DNA from: an uncultured Prevotella sp.
Lineage (GTDB): Bacteria; Bacteroidota; Bacteroidia; Bacteroidales; Bacteroidaceae
Assembly (NCBI GenBank): GCA_934217675.1
Contig: CAKQCV010000008.1
Location: forward strand, 1 to 64,000
Direction: 5' to 3'
DNA length: 64,000 bases
Below, one piece after another: positions 19,127 to 27,898 of this stretch (positions are counted from its first letter, which is position 1; each line of letters begins with the position of its first letter). A program made the translations under genes and the position numbers. The notes below the pieces were generated by a model. That model saw only the letters and a program-made list of their open reading frames with translations, was not told the origin of the DNA and made no database searches.

Positions 19127-22100
19127 TTATTTACCAGTAACCTTTTTGGCTTTGCCGTTGACATTACGTATAATGTTAATGCCCTGCTTAACCTTGTCAA
19201 GCAACTGACCACCTACAGAATAAACCTTCTGCTTCAAGTTGCCCTCTGTCTCAACACCATTTATGCCTGTGGTGTTACCGCCAATAGTTGTTGTGCGTCC
19301 GTTAGCCTCAGCAAAGATGATGTTCTGAAGAGCCACATTGTCAACATTACCACCCTGAACATCAAGATACATAATTGCATCACCGCCATTAAAGCTGTTG
19401 ATGTCAATAGTACTGATAACCACACGGTGAACATTTCCAAGGTCGTTAGAGTATAGTTCGTGTCCGTTAGCACGGTCACCAACACCCTCTCCAACTATTG
19501 TCATACCAGCAGGCAACACTATATCCATCTGGCATCCCACATAGTTCTTATAGTTGTTCAAGTTAATTGCAATGCGCTGAACGCCACCATTATCTTGAGC
19601 CGAGATACTCATAGTTTCAGCAGAAGCCATCGGAGCATTGTTCATTATCGGACCATTGTTTGGCCATCTGCCCGTAGTAACCTTGTTTGCCATAAGAGTA
19701 ACATCACCGATTGTAATGCTCTGGTCGCGATCAACATCAGCGATTTCAAATTCCATGCCAGTCAACGCATTCGGGTCAAGAACAGCCTTGACAACAGCAT
19801 TATAGTCATCGCTAAGAATCTCACCATCGTGATTTACATCACCCTTCATATAAGAATTTGCCGTCAGTGATTCTGTCAGCGTATTGACTTTCTCAACAAG
19901 TTCGTCTGCAGTTTTCTTCACGAGTTCGAATCCTTCAGCATCCTTTACATAGTTGATATACTTCAATACCGTATTTCCACTCTCATCATATCCCCATGCC
20001 TGACCATTGATATCGAAAGATGTCGCAGAAGGAGTATTTCTCCAATCATTAAACTGGTCAGCATAATCATTCAAATAATCAACACGGTCTTTAAGTGCGT
20101 AGTACTCAGATTTAAGAGTGCCATCAGGATCGTAGATACCTTTTGAAGATTTGCTCAAACCAACTCCATACTGCAAGAAGGCTCTAAACATAGCATCTTT
20201 TGCTTTATTAACTTTGCCTCTATAATACAAGTTTGTTTCATTGTATATAGCGTATCTCTCAAGTTTACCTACCCATTCCTTTATTACGCTCTCAAGATAA
20301 GACAGTTCACTATTAGGCTGAAGCAAAGCTGAAGCAGGACCTGTCTCCAATGCCTTGTTTGCATTTTCCAGAATTTGAGTATTATAAGCTACAGCATTCT
20401 TTGCACTTTCAATACAAGCAGCATAATAAACCTTCCAGGTGTCATAAACATTATCATAGTCAATGTCAAAGTTTGAAACTTCATCCAGATGGTTCAACTC
20501 GCCTACAACACTTTCCACTCTCTTCACTTCTGCATCAGCAGCAGCATTCTGAGCAACGAGAACCTCATATCTTGCTTCATGGATATCATACGGTTCATCA
20601 GCAGTATTAAGGGCAGTGCGTGCAGCCTTGATATCATTTACAGCCTTGTTGACAACAGCTATAATCTTGTCATCGTAAGTCTGGATGTCATCACCACAAG
20701 ATTCATACAAAGCCTTAGCCTCGGCAAATCTATTCTTGCAAATCTCATACTTCCTTGCGAATTCACCCTGAACAGGCTTATGAGCATTGTCAAAGTCATC
20801 CTGTGCAGCTTTGAAATCATCTTCAGCATCATCAACAATCTGCTTAACGTTTGCTGTAAGTTCACCTATAAGGTCTCTCTTCCAAAGTTTCGTCAAATCA
20901 GAATGAGCCTTGGCAACCTTCTTTTCAAGAGCCAGCAAGCCAGCATCTTTCTTTGCCTCTTCCTTCGTTCCATTATTTATGAAGCCATCCAACAAGTTAT
21001 CAAGTTCTGCAAGCAATCCCTTGCAGTTGCTATCGTAGAATGTTTCAATTTCTTGAATCTTCTCTGTATCCTTGCCATAGAACTTATCAATAGCCTCTTG
21101 CTTTTCCGTATTGATAGCTACGATTTCAGCTCTAATATTGTTAATTTCCTGATTATTAGAATCATAGTATATACTTCCAATAGCACCAGAGATTACATTA
21201 TAGTCATACCAGCTCTTTCCGCTCTCTATCGTGTTGCCAGCGATTCGATCTGTGAGTTCCCGTGAAGCATTTTGCTCCGTTAGAGCTGTCTGCCAATTTT
21301 CAACCTGCGTAAATGCAGCAGCAATATTTCCTTCTATTGTATTGCTTATCACATTAAATTCTTGATAATACTTGGCAGCTGCAGCAATCTTGTCAGCCAA
21401 AGTCTTATAATCAGCCGTCAATGTAGCAAATGCCTTGGCATTAGCCTGGAATGCATCATTCTGTGCCTTTGCACTATGATATACAGGAACAGCTTGGTTG
21501 TAGAACTGTTCAACAAAGTTTCTTACCTCAGCAAGTTTAGCATACATATTGTCAGCCTCAACAGCAGCTTCAGCCATTGCTATTGCCTTGTCGAGAGTAG
21601 TCTTCACGATGCTGTTATAAGTAGCGATGTCGGCAGCTGCATTCTCATATCCGAAGCCAGCCATACTGTTGAGCATATTCTCATTGTCAGCCTTGGCTCC
21701 AGCATAACGCAAGTCACCCTCCGTGATAGTTCCGGCAGCACCAACATACTTACCGTTATACATTGCGTTCCACTCATTCTGAGCAGCCTTTTCAAGGTCA
21801 GCTCCAATCCAACTGTCAACCTTTTCGAAATCAGCCCAATCGTTATCGAGATTGTTTATCAAGAATGAATTATTTCTGTAACTTGTAGCATTACACTTGT
21901 CGTAGAAGTCAAACACATCCTTGAATGCATCCTTACGAACATTCTTGTCGAATGAACTTATGTCAGTCTCTGCCGCAGATATTTGTGTAAGTACAGTTTG
22001 GAGTTTGCTGTCAAGCACAACTCTTGCCTGATTGTTAACCTTGTCGTCAAGATCCTGTTTTGCATCTTCAAGTTCAGTTCTATATGTTTCTGCCTTTTTA

Positions 22101-25100
22101 GCATACGATCCTTCAACATCCCATAGTGCAGGCGATACAGTTTTAGCGCGACTATCCTTTGCCTCTTTCTTCAAGTCTTCAATCAAGATAGTATACTTGT
22201 ATATATTCTCCTGAGCCGTGATAATGTCATCAATATTAACAAGAGCCTTCAGCTCCTCTGTCGTAATATTCTGATATTTCTTTATAAGTTCCTTTGCTTC
22301 GGTATTAGCGGCATCAGTCTCAGCAACAACAGTCAAGAAAGCCTCGTAACGTGCAGTATTGTCAGCAGATATTACTTCATTGTATTCCTCACCACCATTG
22401 ATAAAGTCTTCTTTCTCCTTCAACTGATTGCGCAATGACTCGAATTTCTGCATCAAATCGTTGTCGTTCTTTGCAGACAAGCCCTTCATGAAGTAATCTT
22501 CAACATCTTTTTGAGCATCCTTTATATCCTTCTGAATCGTAGCCAATTTGTCAAGATACGGTTTCAATGTAGCAGGAGCAATATCCGAAGCGTTGAACTT
22601 GTTGTTGACCTCATTCCAGTAAGCCATCAACTTCTCACCTTCTGTAACTTGAGAATTTTTGCCGTCAGCTTCAAGAGTTCTGCCATCGTAAGCTTTCTTG
22701 TCGGCAGCTGCAAGCTCTGGCAACTCTGCAACATTTGCAGTGAGAGTTTTCAGTTTGTTTGTTATCTCGTCAGTCTTCTCGGCAACATCTCCATTTGCAT
22801 AAGCATTCTCTATATCTTGCAACAAAGCATCAGCCTCTTTTACATACTTGCCATTAGGATTTGCTATGAGCGAGAGATAGTAAGCCTCGTTTGCACCTTC
22901 AGTATTTTCAGATACAAGAGTGCGGCACTTGTCAAAGATTGCAGAATAACCAGTAAAGTTTGTTCCGTCAAATTTAACCTTCTGTCCGTCATAAACATCC
23001 TTGAGATCAAGGTAAGCATCATAGTTAGCAGTAGAATCCTTAGCAAGCTGCAACAAGTCGTCAGCTTTCTTCTTCAAATCCTTTATGCGGCTATCAATAC
23101 CTTTAACTGTTGCGCCTTCATCATCAGTGCTGTCCTGGCGAGCTTTCTGCAAGTTTTCAGCGTTACGCTCTTTTTGTGCATCAACCTTGACAGTCTTAAC
23201 TTCTGCCTCGATAGCATCAATCTGCGGTTGTATAGTTTCAGAACCAGTATAAGCCACCTTGAATGCCTTCTTTGCCTTTGTCAAAGTTGTTGTAACAGCC
23301 TTTGCATTCTTGTCTACTTCTTTCTTGGCCTCATTCTCGCTCTTTACTAATGTTATTTGCTCGCTTGCTTCTGTTTCAAGATTAGCAAGTTTAGTGTTGA
23401 TTTCGTCAACAGCAGTCTTTATTTCAGCCAATAGCGACATCGCCTCAACCGCATTGTCTGGAGTAATGGCATCAACATCCGAAGCAACATTTGTTATATT
23501 AGCATCCTGTGCCTGTATTTCAGTCTTCAAACCGGCAAGTTTTGCCATAAGGTCATCATACTTCAAGCCAAGCTGTCCGTCAGCATTTCCAGCCTCCCAA
23601 TAGTTCTCGTTACCAGCAGTTTCGTGGTTTGTAATACGAGTTTCAACCGACTTTATCAAGTCGTTGGCAGCATTGTATAAGATTTTAGCCGCTTCGACCT
23701 TGGTTATATCCTCTGAAGTTTTCTTGTCGTTACCGAACGCTGTCTTCAAAGCATCAGCATCTGTAGAGATTGTAGGATCAAGTGATATTGCGTTCAAAGC
23801 TGCAAGATGAGCAGCATCAAGCTTATTGTTAGCAGCCTTAAATGCGCTTTCGATTCCAGCCTGTTTTACCTTTAGAGTATCTATACGGTCACCGTATGTA
23901 GTTCCAGAAACTGTTGTAGACGCAGTTTTCACAACAACGGCAGTGTTTGCACCAACAGCATCAGTCAATGCAGTCATCTTTGCAGCATAATCCTTAACTG
24001 CAGCACTAACCACATCGAAGCGTGCCACTGCATCCTCGGCATCCTTCTGATATTTGGCGATAGCAGTCTTGGCAGCATCAACCCTTGCATCCAAAGCAAC
24101 ACGCGTTGTTGCCGAAAGCTGTCTTGCATCGTATTTAGCCTTTACATCTTTAGCCAAAAGATCAATAGTGGTCTGCAAGCCACTGGCTGTTACACCGAAC
24201 TTAGCAGCTACGTCATACACATCCTCTTCTACTGCAGGTTTCAGAGCACCAACGGCTGTCTTCGCATCGTTGAATTCTTTCTGCAAGCCTGTGTCACTGC
24301 CAAGAGCAGCGAGGAATTCATTATTTATATTAAAGTTTTCTATAACAGGAGCTGCATCAGCAGCGAGCTGGTCTATCTTATTCTGTATTGAAGTAATAGT
24401 AGCCGAGTAGTCGGCTGTCTCTATAGGATGCCCAACAGCTGTATAATCAGCCTTTACCTTGTTTTCCAAAGCAGCAATATTGCCGTTGATACCATCAATA
24501 ACCGTCTTGAAATCATTCTTCACATCGGCATTTTCCGTTGCTGTCGTTAAGTTTGCATTCAATGTAGCTATAGCGGTATCAGCATTTTTCTTGTTAGCCT
24601 CTACGGTATTGTACTTGTTGATATAAGTAGTCTTCACATCAACAATTGCAGTTTTTTGGGTTTGGATAATATCAACAAGTTCTGTTTCCTTTTCAGCAGT
24701 AACCAAAGCCTTGTCATCTTTCACAGTTTTCCATGCATCCGACAATATCTTCCATGCAGCCTGCATGTCAGTAAGCACCTTTTCGTTCCAGTCTTTATAG
24801 TTACCGTCGACAGGCATTTTCTCCAGCACCTCAGCCGTAGCCTCGTTGAATGCTATCTGTGCTTTATCATATTCATCCTTGACGCGCGTCCAAGAAGCAT
24901 CGTTGCCATTTGCCTTGACAACATTTGTCTTCAACGTCTGAATATCGGCATTTACCTTATCAGTAAATTCATTAATTTTCAGTTTTGCAGCTTCACGGTC
25001 ACCGTAAGCCTTCTCAAGCTCAGTTCCGAAGTTTTTGATATATTCGCCAATTGCCAGATAAGCTTCGCCATATACACCCTTTGCATATTCAGAAGCAGTT

Positions 25101-25840
25101 GCCCACTCTCCACCGGCAGCGGCAAGAGCCTCATAGACAGCTAAAGCATTAGCCTGAGCAGTCTTTGCATCATTGTAAGCCTTGTAGTTATCAACAGCAG
25201 CATCAAGTTCTGCCCCAAAAGCAGTAACCTTAGCGGCAAGAGTTTTTATATCTTCACTATCAGCACCTTTCCAAAGCTTGTAGTCGCCATAAAGTTTATA
25301 GTCGCCATTCTTTATTGCCTTTAGCTCTGTTGCCAATTCTGTAGACTGATACTTCAAATCACCACTGGTATTGTTCCAGCGCTTATCGCCTTGTAAATTG
25401 TCATCACCCTTTTTTGTTATTTCAGAAAGCTGGGTCAAGATAGGGTCAACGACAGCAGCAAAGTCGTAAACGAGTTCAAACTTTACGCCAGAGAAAGAGA
25501 ACTTTGTGTCAGCAGTAACAGCCGTAACCTTTACAGTCACGTCTGCAGCATTTTCTCCGGTGATTTTAAACTCTGTATTTAGTGCATATTCACGACCGCC
25601 GTAAACAGCAACAATCTTTGCATTGTCTACGACAGTACCTTGCAATTTGTAATTACCTGGGAGTAGAGATTTCTTTATAGAAACTTCCTTACCTGTAGAA
25701 ACAGTTACAGTGCCGTCTGCAGCAACTGTAAGATCATCTCCTGTCCAAACGTTTTTGTCTATTACAACATCAGCATTCGCCAAAGCTGCAACAGGTGCAC
25801 CTGTTAAAGCCAAGAGAGAAATCAGTACATTTTTTCTCAT
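19127..25840 (-). CDS. Giant helical-rod surface protein with dockerin, cohesin-like domain and sorting tail
   Basis: A 2237-residue protein. A signal peptide (about 1-23) is followed by an N-terminal beta domain (about 24-125). About 1860 residues of Ala/Lys/Asp/Glu-rich predicted helix follow, almost free of Cys, in irregular helical repeats (Y-containing helices separated by G/N/P turns): probably a long rod. At 1998-2057 there is a type I-like dockerin with two complete calcium loops, D2001-V-N-H-D to D2012 and D2035-V-D-R-D to D2046. Residues about 2077-2190 form a cohesin-like sandwich (CQMDIVLPAG motif). The end (KVYSVGGQLLD, then basic KAKKVTGK) resembles a T9SS tail. The gene is preceded by a 406-bp regulatory region with a 21-bp-phased repeat array and by a LytTR regulator gene. 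I infer a secreted, surface-attached rod able to self-associate or dock to the neighbouring cohesin protein; no adhesion target can be read. Confidence 0.87.
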   Translation of the reverse strand: MRKNVLISLLALTGAPVAALANADVVIDKNVWTGDDLTVAADGTVTVSTGKEVSIKKSLLPGNYKLQGTVVDNAKIVAVYGGREYALNTEFKITGENAADVTVKVTAVTADTKFSFSGVKFELVYDFAAVVDPILTQLSEITKKGDDNLQGDKRWNNTSGDLKYQSTELATELKAIKNGDYKLYGDYKLWKGADSEDIKTLAAKVTAFGAELDAAVDNYKAYNDAKTAQANALAVYEALAAAGGEWATASEYAKGVYGEAYLAIGEYIKNFGTELEKAYGDREAAKLKINEFTDKVNADIQTLKTNVVKANGNDASWTRVKDEYDKAQIAFNEATAEVLEKMPVDGNYKDWNEKVLTDMQAAWKILSDAWKTVKDDKALVTAEKETELVDIIQTQKTAIVDVKTTYINKYNTVEANKKNADTAIATLNANLTTATENADVKNDFKTVIDGINGNIAALENKVKADYTAVGHPIETADYSATITSIQNKIDQLAADAAPVIENFNINNEFLAALGSDTGLQKEFNDAKTAVGALKPAVEEDVYDVAAKFGVTASGLQTTIDLLAKDVKAKYDARQLSATTRVALDARVDAAKTAIAKYQKDAEDAVARFDVVSAAVKDYAAKMTALTDAVGANTAVVVKTASTTVSGTTYGDRIDTLKVKQAGIESAFKAANNKLDAAHLAALNAISLDPTISTDADALKTAFGNDKKTSEDITKVEAAKILYNAANDLIKSVETRITNHETAGNENYWEAGNADGQLGLKYDDLMAKLAGLKTEIQAQDANITNVASDVDAITPDNAVEAMSLLAEIKTAVDEINTKLANLETEASEQITLVKSENEAKKEVDKNAKAVTTTLTKAKKAFKVAYTGSETIQPQIDAIEAEVKTVKVDAQKERNAENLQKARQDSTDDEGATVKGIDSRIKDLKKKADDLLQLAKDSTANYDAYLDLKDVYDGQKVKFDGTNFTGYSAIFDKCRTLVSENTEGANEAYYLSLIANPNGKYVKEADALLQDIENAYANGDVAEKTDEITNKLKTLTANVAELPELAAADKKAYDGRTLEADGKNSQVTEGEKLMAYWNEVNNKFNASDIAPATLKPYLDKLATIQKDIKDAQKDVEDYFMKGLSAKNDNDLMQKFESLRNQLKEKEDFINGGEEYNEVISADNTARYEAFLTVVAETDAANTEAKELIKKYQNITTEELKALVNIDDIITAQENIYKYTILIEDLKKEAKDSRAKTVSPALWDVEGSYAKKAETYRTELEDAKQDLDDKVNNQARVVLDSKLQTVLTQISAAETDISSFDKNVRKDAFKDVFDFYDKCNATSYRNNSFLINNLDNDWADFEKVDSWIGADLEKAAQNEWNAMYNGKYVGAAGTITEGDLRYAGAKADNENMLNSMAGFGYENAAADIATYNSIVKTTLDKAIAMAEAAVEADNMYAKLAEVRNFVEQFYNQAVPVYHSAKAQNDAFQANAKAFATLTADYKTLADKIAAAAKYYQEFNVISNTIEGNIAAAFTQVENWQTALTEQNASRELTDRIAGNTIESGKSWYDYNVISGAIGSIYYDSNNQEINNIRAEIVAINTEKQEAIDKFYGKDTEKIQEIETFYDSNCKGLLAELDNLLDGFINNGTKEEAKKDAGLLALEKKVAKAHSDLTKLWKRDLIGELTANVKQIVDDAEDDFKAAQDDFDNAHKPVQGEFARKYEICKNRFAEAKALYESCGDDIQTYDDKIIAVVNKAVNDIKAARTALNTADEPYDIHEARYEVLVAQNAAADAEVKRVESVVGELNHLDEVSNFDIDYDNVYDTWKVYYAACIESAKNAVAYNTQILENANKALETGPASALLQPNSELSYLESVIKEWVGKLERYAIYNETNLYYRGKVNKAKDAMFRAFLQYGVGLSKSSKGIYDPDGTLKSEYYALKDRVDYLNDYADQFNDWRNTPSATSFDINGQAWGYDESGNTVLKYINYVKDAEGFELVKKTADELVEKVNTLTESLTANSYMKGDVNHDGEILSDDYNAVVKAVLDPNALTGMEFEIADVDRDQSITIGDVTLMANKVTTGRWPNNGPIMNNAPMASAETMSISAQDNGGVQRIAINLNNYKNYVGCQMDIVLPAGMTIVGEGVGDRANGHELYSNDLGNVHRVVISTIDINSFNGGDAIMYLDVQGGNVDNVALQNIIFAEANGRTTTIGGNTTGINGVETEGNLKQKVYSVGGQLLDKVKQGINIIRNVNGKAKKVTGK

Positions 25841-26060
25841 AATTGTAAAGTTTTTGGGTTAATTGATCTAAAATTTATGTTATTAGCATTATCTCGTTTT
25901 CATGTTGTTCCATACATATTACAATACTGTAGACAGTAAAAATAGTATCAGATAAACAACTAAGTATAGCCATTTCGTTTTGTGTATTCTAACAGCTTTT
26001 CTTTGCGAGTTGGTTGCGCCAAAAGAACATATCGGTAGATATCAATTCAATTGACATTTG

Positions 26061-26068
26061 CAAATATA
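26061..26068 (-). promoter_or_regulatory. -7 box of the giant surface-protein gene
   Basis: TATATTTG on the minus strand, predicting a leader of about 210 bases. The nearest TTTG (26095-26098) is 26 bases away, too far for a normal -33 element. This weak -33 fits a promoter needing an activator bound at the array just upstream. Confidence 0.6.
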
Positions 26069-26107
26069 AAGAAAAAACAGCTTCTGATAACTCACAAAAG
26101 TTTGGTT

Positions 26108-26180
26108 TTCGTGAATTCGCGAAGTTTATTCGTGAATTTAATACGCATCAACGCGAACATATTTTAATTGTAAGCTAACA
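26108..26180 (-). promoter_or_regulatory. Array of four half-sites with exact 21-bp period (candidate LytTR operator)
   Basis: Plus-strand 10-mers start at 26108 (TTCGTGAATT), 26129 (TTCGTGAATT), 26150 (AACGCGAACA) and 26171 (TAAGCTAACA): always 21 bases apart, two helical turns. A TTCGCGAA at 26116-26123 makes the first site half of an imperfect palindrome. LytTR proteins bind pairs of 9-bp direct repeats separated by 12-13 bp, and the first two copies match the published W-M-M-G-T-T-N-W-K pattern at seven of nine positions. The array ends 39 bases before the -7 box of the giant gene. The rest of the 406-bp gap shows only AT-rich DNA and weak hairpins. Confidence 0.65.
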
Positions 26181-26246
26181 CTTTAGCAATCAATGTGTTA
26201 CACTATTTTACAAGTGTACAGTTTACATCATTCGTTCTTCACATCA

Positions 26247-26660
26247 TTATAAAATATCTCCATCGGAGTCTTGCTCCGGCTCATATTCCACTACACTCTC
26301 ATCATTAGCCTTAATCATTTCCATCAGCATGCGGAGAACGGTTTTTGAAAGACTGAGCGTCATAACCTTTCCATGGTTATCAGCAAGAGAAACTGTCTGC
26401 TTTACCGCATTTACATGATATATGCTATTGATATTGATAATGTATCTTCTGCCAAGCCTCAAAAGATTTTTATTATCACAATGTTTAGCTTTGATTTTTT
26501 CTTCTATTCGTGCCAAGCTGAAAGGCACCATAAAACTGTTTCCACGTGAAGTGAACACATGGGTGTAATGGTCGTCTGCCTCAAAACACATTATATCACT
26601 GAGGTCAACAACATAAAGCTCGCCATGCAAGCTAAGACATAGTTTAGAGTTTGATTTCAT
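26247..26660 (-). CDS. LytTR-domain-only transcriptional regulator
   Basis: A 137-residue protein that is almost entirely a LytTR DNA-binding domain (about 5-110): LYVVDLSDIMCFEADDHYTHVF, then LRLGRRYIININSIYHVN, then a C-terminal strand-helix. No receiver domain, membrane segment or kinase partner is present, so how it is signalled is unknown. An acidic tail (about 120-137, EYEPEQDSDGD) could contact another protein. It has its own strong promoter and is encoded directly upstream of the giant surface-protein gene on the same strand. The 21-bp-phased array between them has the geometry of a LytTR site, so it probably controls that gene, possibly in response to cell density or the envelope. 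Confidence 0.9.
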   Translation of the reverse strand: MKSNSKLCLSLHGELYVVDLSDIMCFEADDHYTHVFTSRGNSFMVPFSLARIEEKIKAKHCDNKNLLRLGRRYIININSIYHVNAVKQTVSLADNHGKVMTLSLSKTVLRMLMEMIKANDESVVEYEPEQDSDGDIL

Positions 26661-26825
26661 AAAAGTTTAGTTCTTATAATAGCAGCAAATCAACTCCATA
26701 CACCTTCACATTATTATATATGCCATAAGGTTTATTTGTATAAAGCAATAAAATCTGTTGCTCTGTCATTCAAGTATTAGTGCAACTACTATTTAGCACC
26801 AGTTATCGTTTTTGTATATCTGTTG

Positions 26826-26857
26826 CAAATATAGATATTTATTATCATCAATCCAAA
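26826..26857 (-). promoter_or_regulatory. Promoter of the LytTR regulator gene
   Basis: Minus strand: TTTG (26854-26857), 20 bases, TATATTTG (26826-26833); leader about 160 bases. Of the 473-bp gap 26661-27133, the part 26860-27085 shows no gene I can support; it holds three CGTGC-containing short repeats near 26945-26995 and nothing else I can name. Confidence 0.75.
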
Positions 26858-27087
26858 AGCCGGCAAAAAAAGCTTTTATTTTTTTTATATTTTTAAATTA
26901 TAACCGGGCAACTATAGAACACCCACAAGAGCAGTTACAGAAAGCCGTGCACTTAGCTATGCTAACCGCACGGATTAAAAGGTGTATGCCGTGCGCTTAC
27001 TTCCTGCAAAAAGGCAGCTTAAAGCAAGGCATCGATTTTCTAACGCTAAAGAGCATCTACTTTACATTAAATTTATAGCTGCCGTAT

Positions 27088-27119
27088 GTTGCCTGTTGCT
27101 CTTCTTTTATGTAATTTTG
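27088..27119 (+). promoter_or_regulatory. Promoter of the M15 peptidase gene
   Basis: GTTG (27088-27091), 20 bases, TAATTTTG (27112-27119). It overlaps the 5' extension of the frame and therefore places the true start at 27134, with a very short leader. Confidence 0.6.
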
Positions 27120-27133
27120 CAAAAAAGATAAAT

Positions 27134-27847
27134 ATGAAAAGATTTTTGTCTATACTAACTGTATTTATATTAACATGCGGTATAAGCTTGGCACAAAGCT
27201 ATGCGCTACGCACATGGACTGCTGGCAAGGCTGTGACAATGGCAGAAGCGAAAGAATTTGGGATAGAACGGTGTTTCAAGGCTACGGAAATACCCGACAA
27301 TGTTTTTGCACGGATGAAAGGAAAAACATTCAAGAGTTACTGCACAGTGAAACGAACTGACTTGCGATACGTAAAGGTGCTACACTATAATATAGAAAAA
27401 GAAATACGCATAGGAGAGCTTGTATGCCATAAAGATATAGCCAACGACCTTGTTGACATTTTCCACAAACTTTTCCTTGCAAAATATCCTATTGAAAGAA
27501 TGGTGCTTATCGACAACTATGGCGCTGCCGATGAGCCATCGATGAATGCGAACAACACTTCTTGCTTCAATTTCAGATTTGTAGCAGGAACAAAGGTGCC
27601 TTCAAACCATAGCTGGGGAAAGGCTATCGACATTAATCCGCTATACAACCCTTATGTGAAGAAAAGGAAAAACGGCACTACTATGGTGAATCCTGAAAAG
27701 GGAAGGAAATATGCAAACCGCTCTAACAACTTCGCTTATAAGATAAATAAAGGCGACTTGCTGTATAAAGAGTTCACAAGCCATGGCTTTGCATGGGGTG
27801 GAAACTGGAAATCGCTAAAAGATTATCAGCATTTTGAAAAGAAATGA
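27134..27847 (+). CDS. Exported M15-family metallopeptidase (D-Ala-D-Ala carboxypeptidase type)
   Basis: A 237-residue protein from the ATG at 27134; the frame extends 16 codons upstream, but those codons overlap the promoter. A signal peptide (MKRFLSILTVFILT, cleavage near SLAQ) sends it to the periplasm. The M15 zinc motif is visible as HSWGKAIDINPLYNP (His and Asp ligands near 165-171), with the third ligand in YQHFEKK at the extreme C-terminus. SNHSWG and GFAWGG are typical of the Peptidase_M15_4 group. It probably trims peptidoglycan peptides (L,D- or D,D-cleavage cannot be separated by sequence). It stands alone between divergent and convergent neighbours. Confidence 0.87.
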   Translation: MKRFLSILTVFILTCGISLAQSYALRTWTAGKAVTMAEAKEFGIERCFKATEIPDNVFARMKGKTFKSYCTVKRTDLRYVKVLHYNIEKEIRIGELVCHKDIANDLVDIFHKLFLAKYPIERMVLIDNYGAADEPSMNANNTSCFNFRFVAGTKVPSNHSWGKAIDINPLYNPYVKKRKNGTTMVNPEKGRKYANRSNNFAYKINKGDLLYKEFTSHGFAWGGNWKSLKDYQHFEKK

Positions 27848-27875
27848 AAGCCCGACTGTAAATCATCGGACTTTC
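27846..27875 (-). terminator. Terminator of the LRR-ppk-ppx operon
   Basis: A 10-bp stem (27846-27855 with 27866-27875) that is fully paired on the minus strand with one G-U, followed there by a T-rich stretch. Confidence 0.65.
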
Positions 27876-27898
27876 AATCTGCAATCTATGGATACTCC

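Noticed and set aside
22511..23350. 279-codon plus-strand frame inside the giant gene
   Set aside because: Caused by the biased Ala/Lys/Asp composition of the opposite strand; hydrophobic, Cys-rich nonsense translation with no start signals. The same applies to the other long plus-strand frames under this gene.
26529..26560. parS-like sequence (CACGTG core with TGTTTC on the left)
   Set aside because: The flanks do not match TGTTTCACGTGAAACA when centred on CACGTG, and it lies within the LytTR coding region, where the codons explain it.
26812..27078. 88-codon frame before the M15 peptidase gene
   Set aside because: Starts inside the divergent LytTR promoter, has no ribosome-binding site and no family features.
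27086..27133. Longer N-terminus for the M15 peptidase
   Set aside because: These 16 codons overlap a good promoter and would place charged residues before a normal signal peptide.
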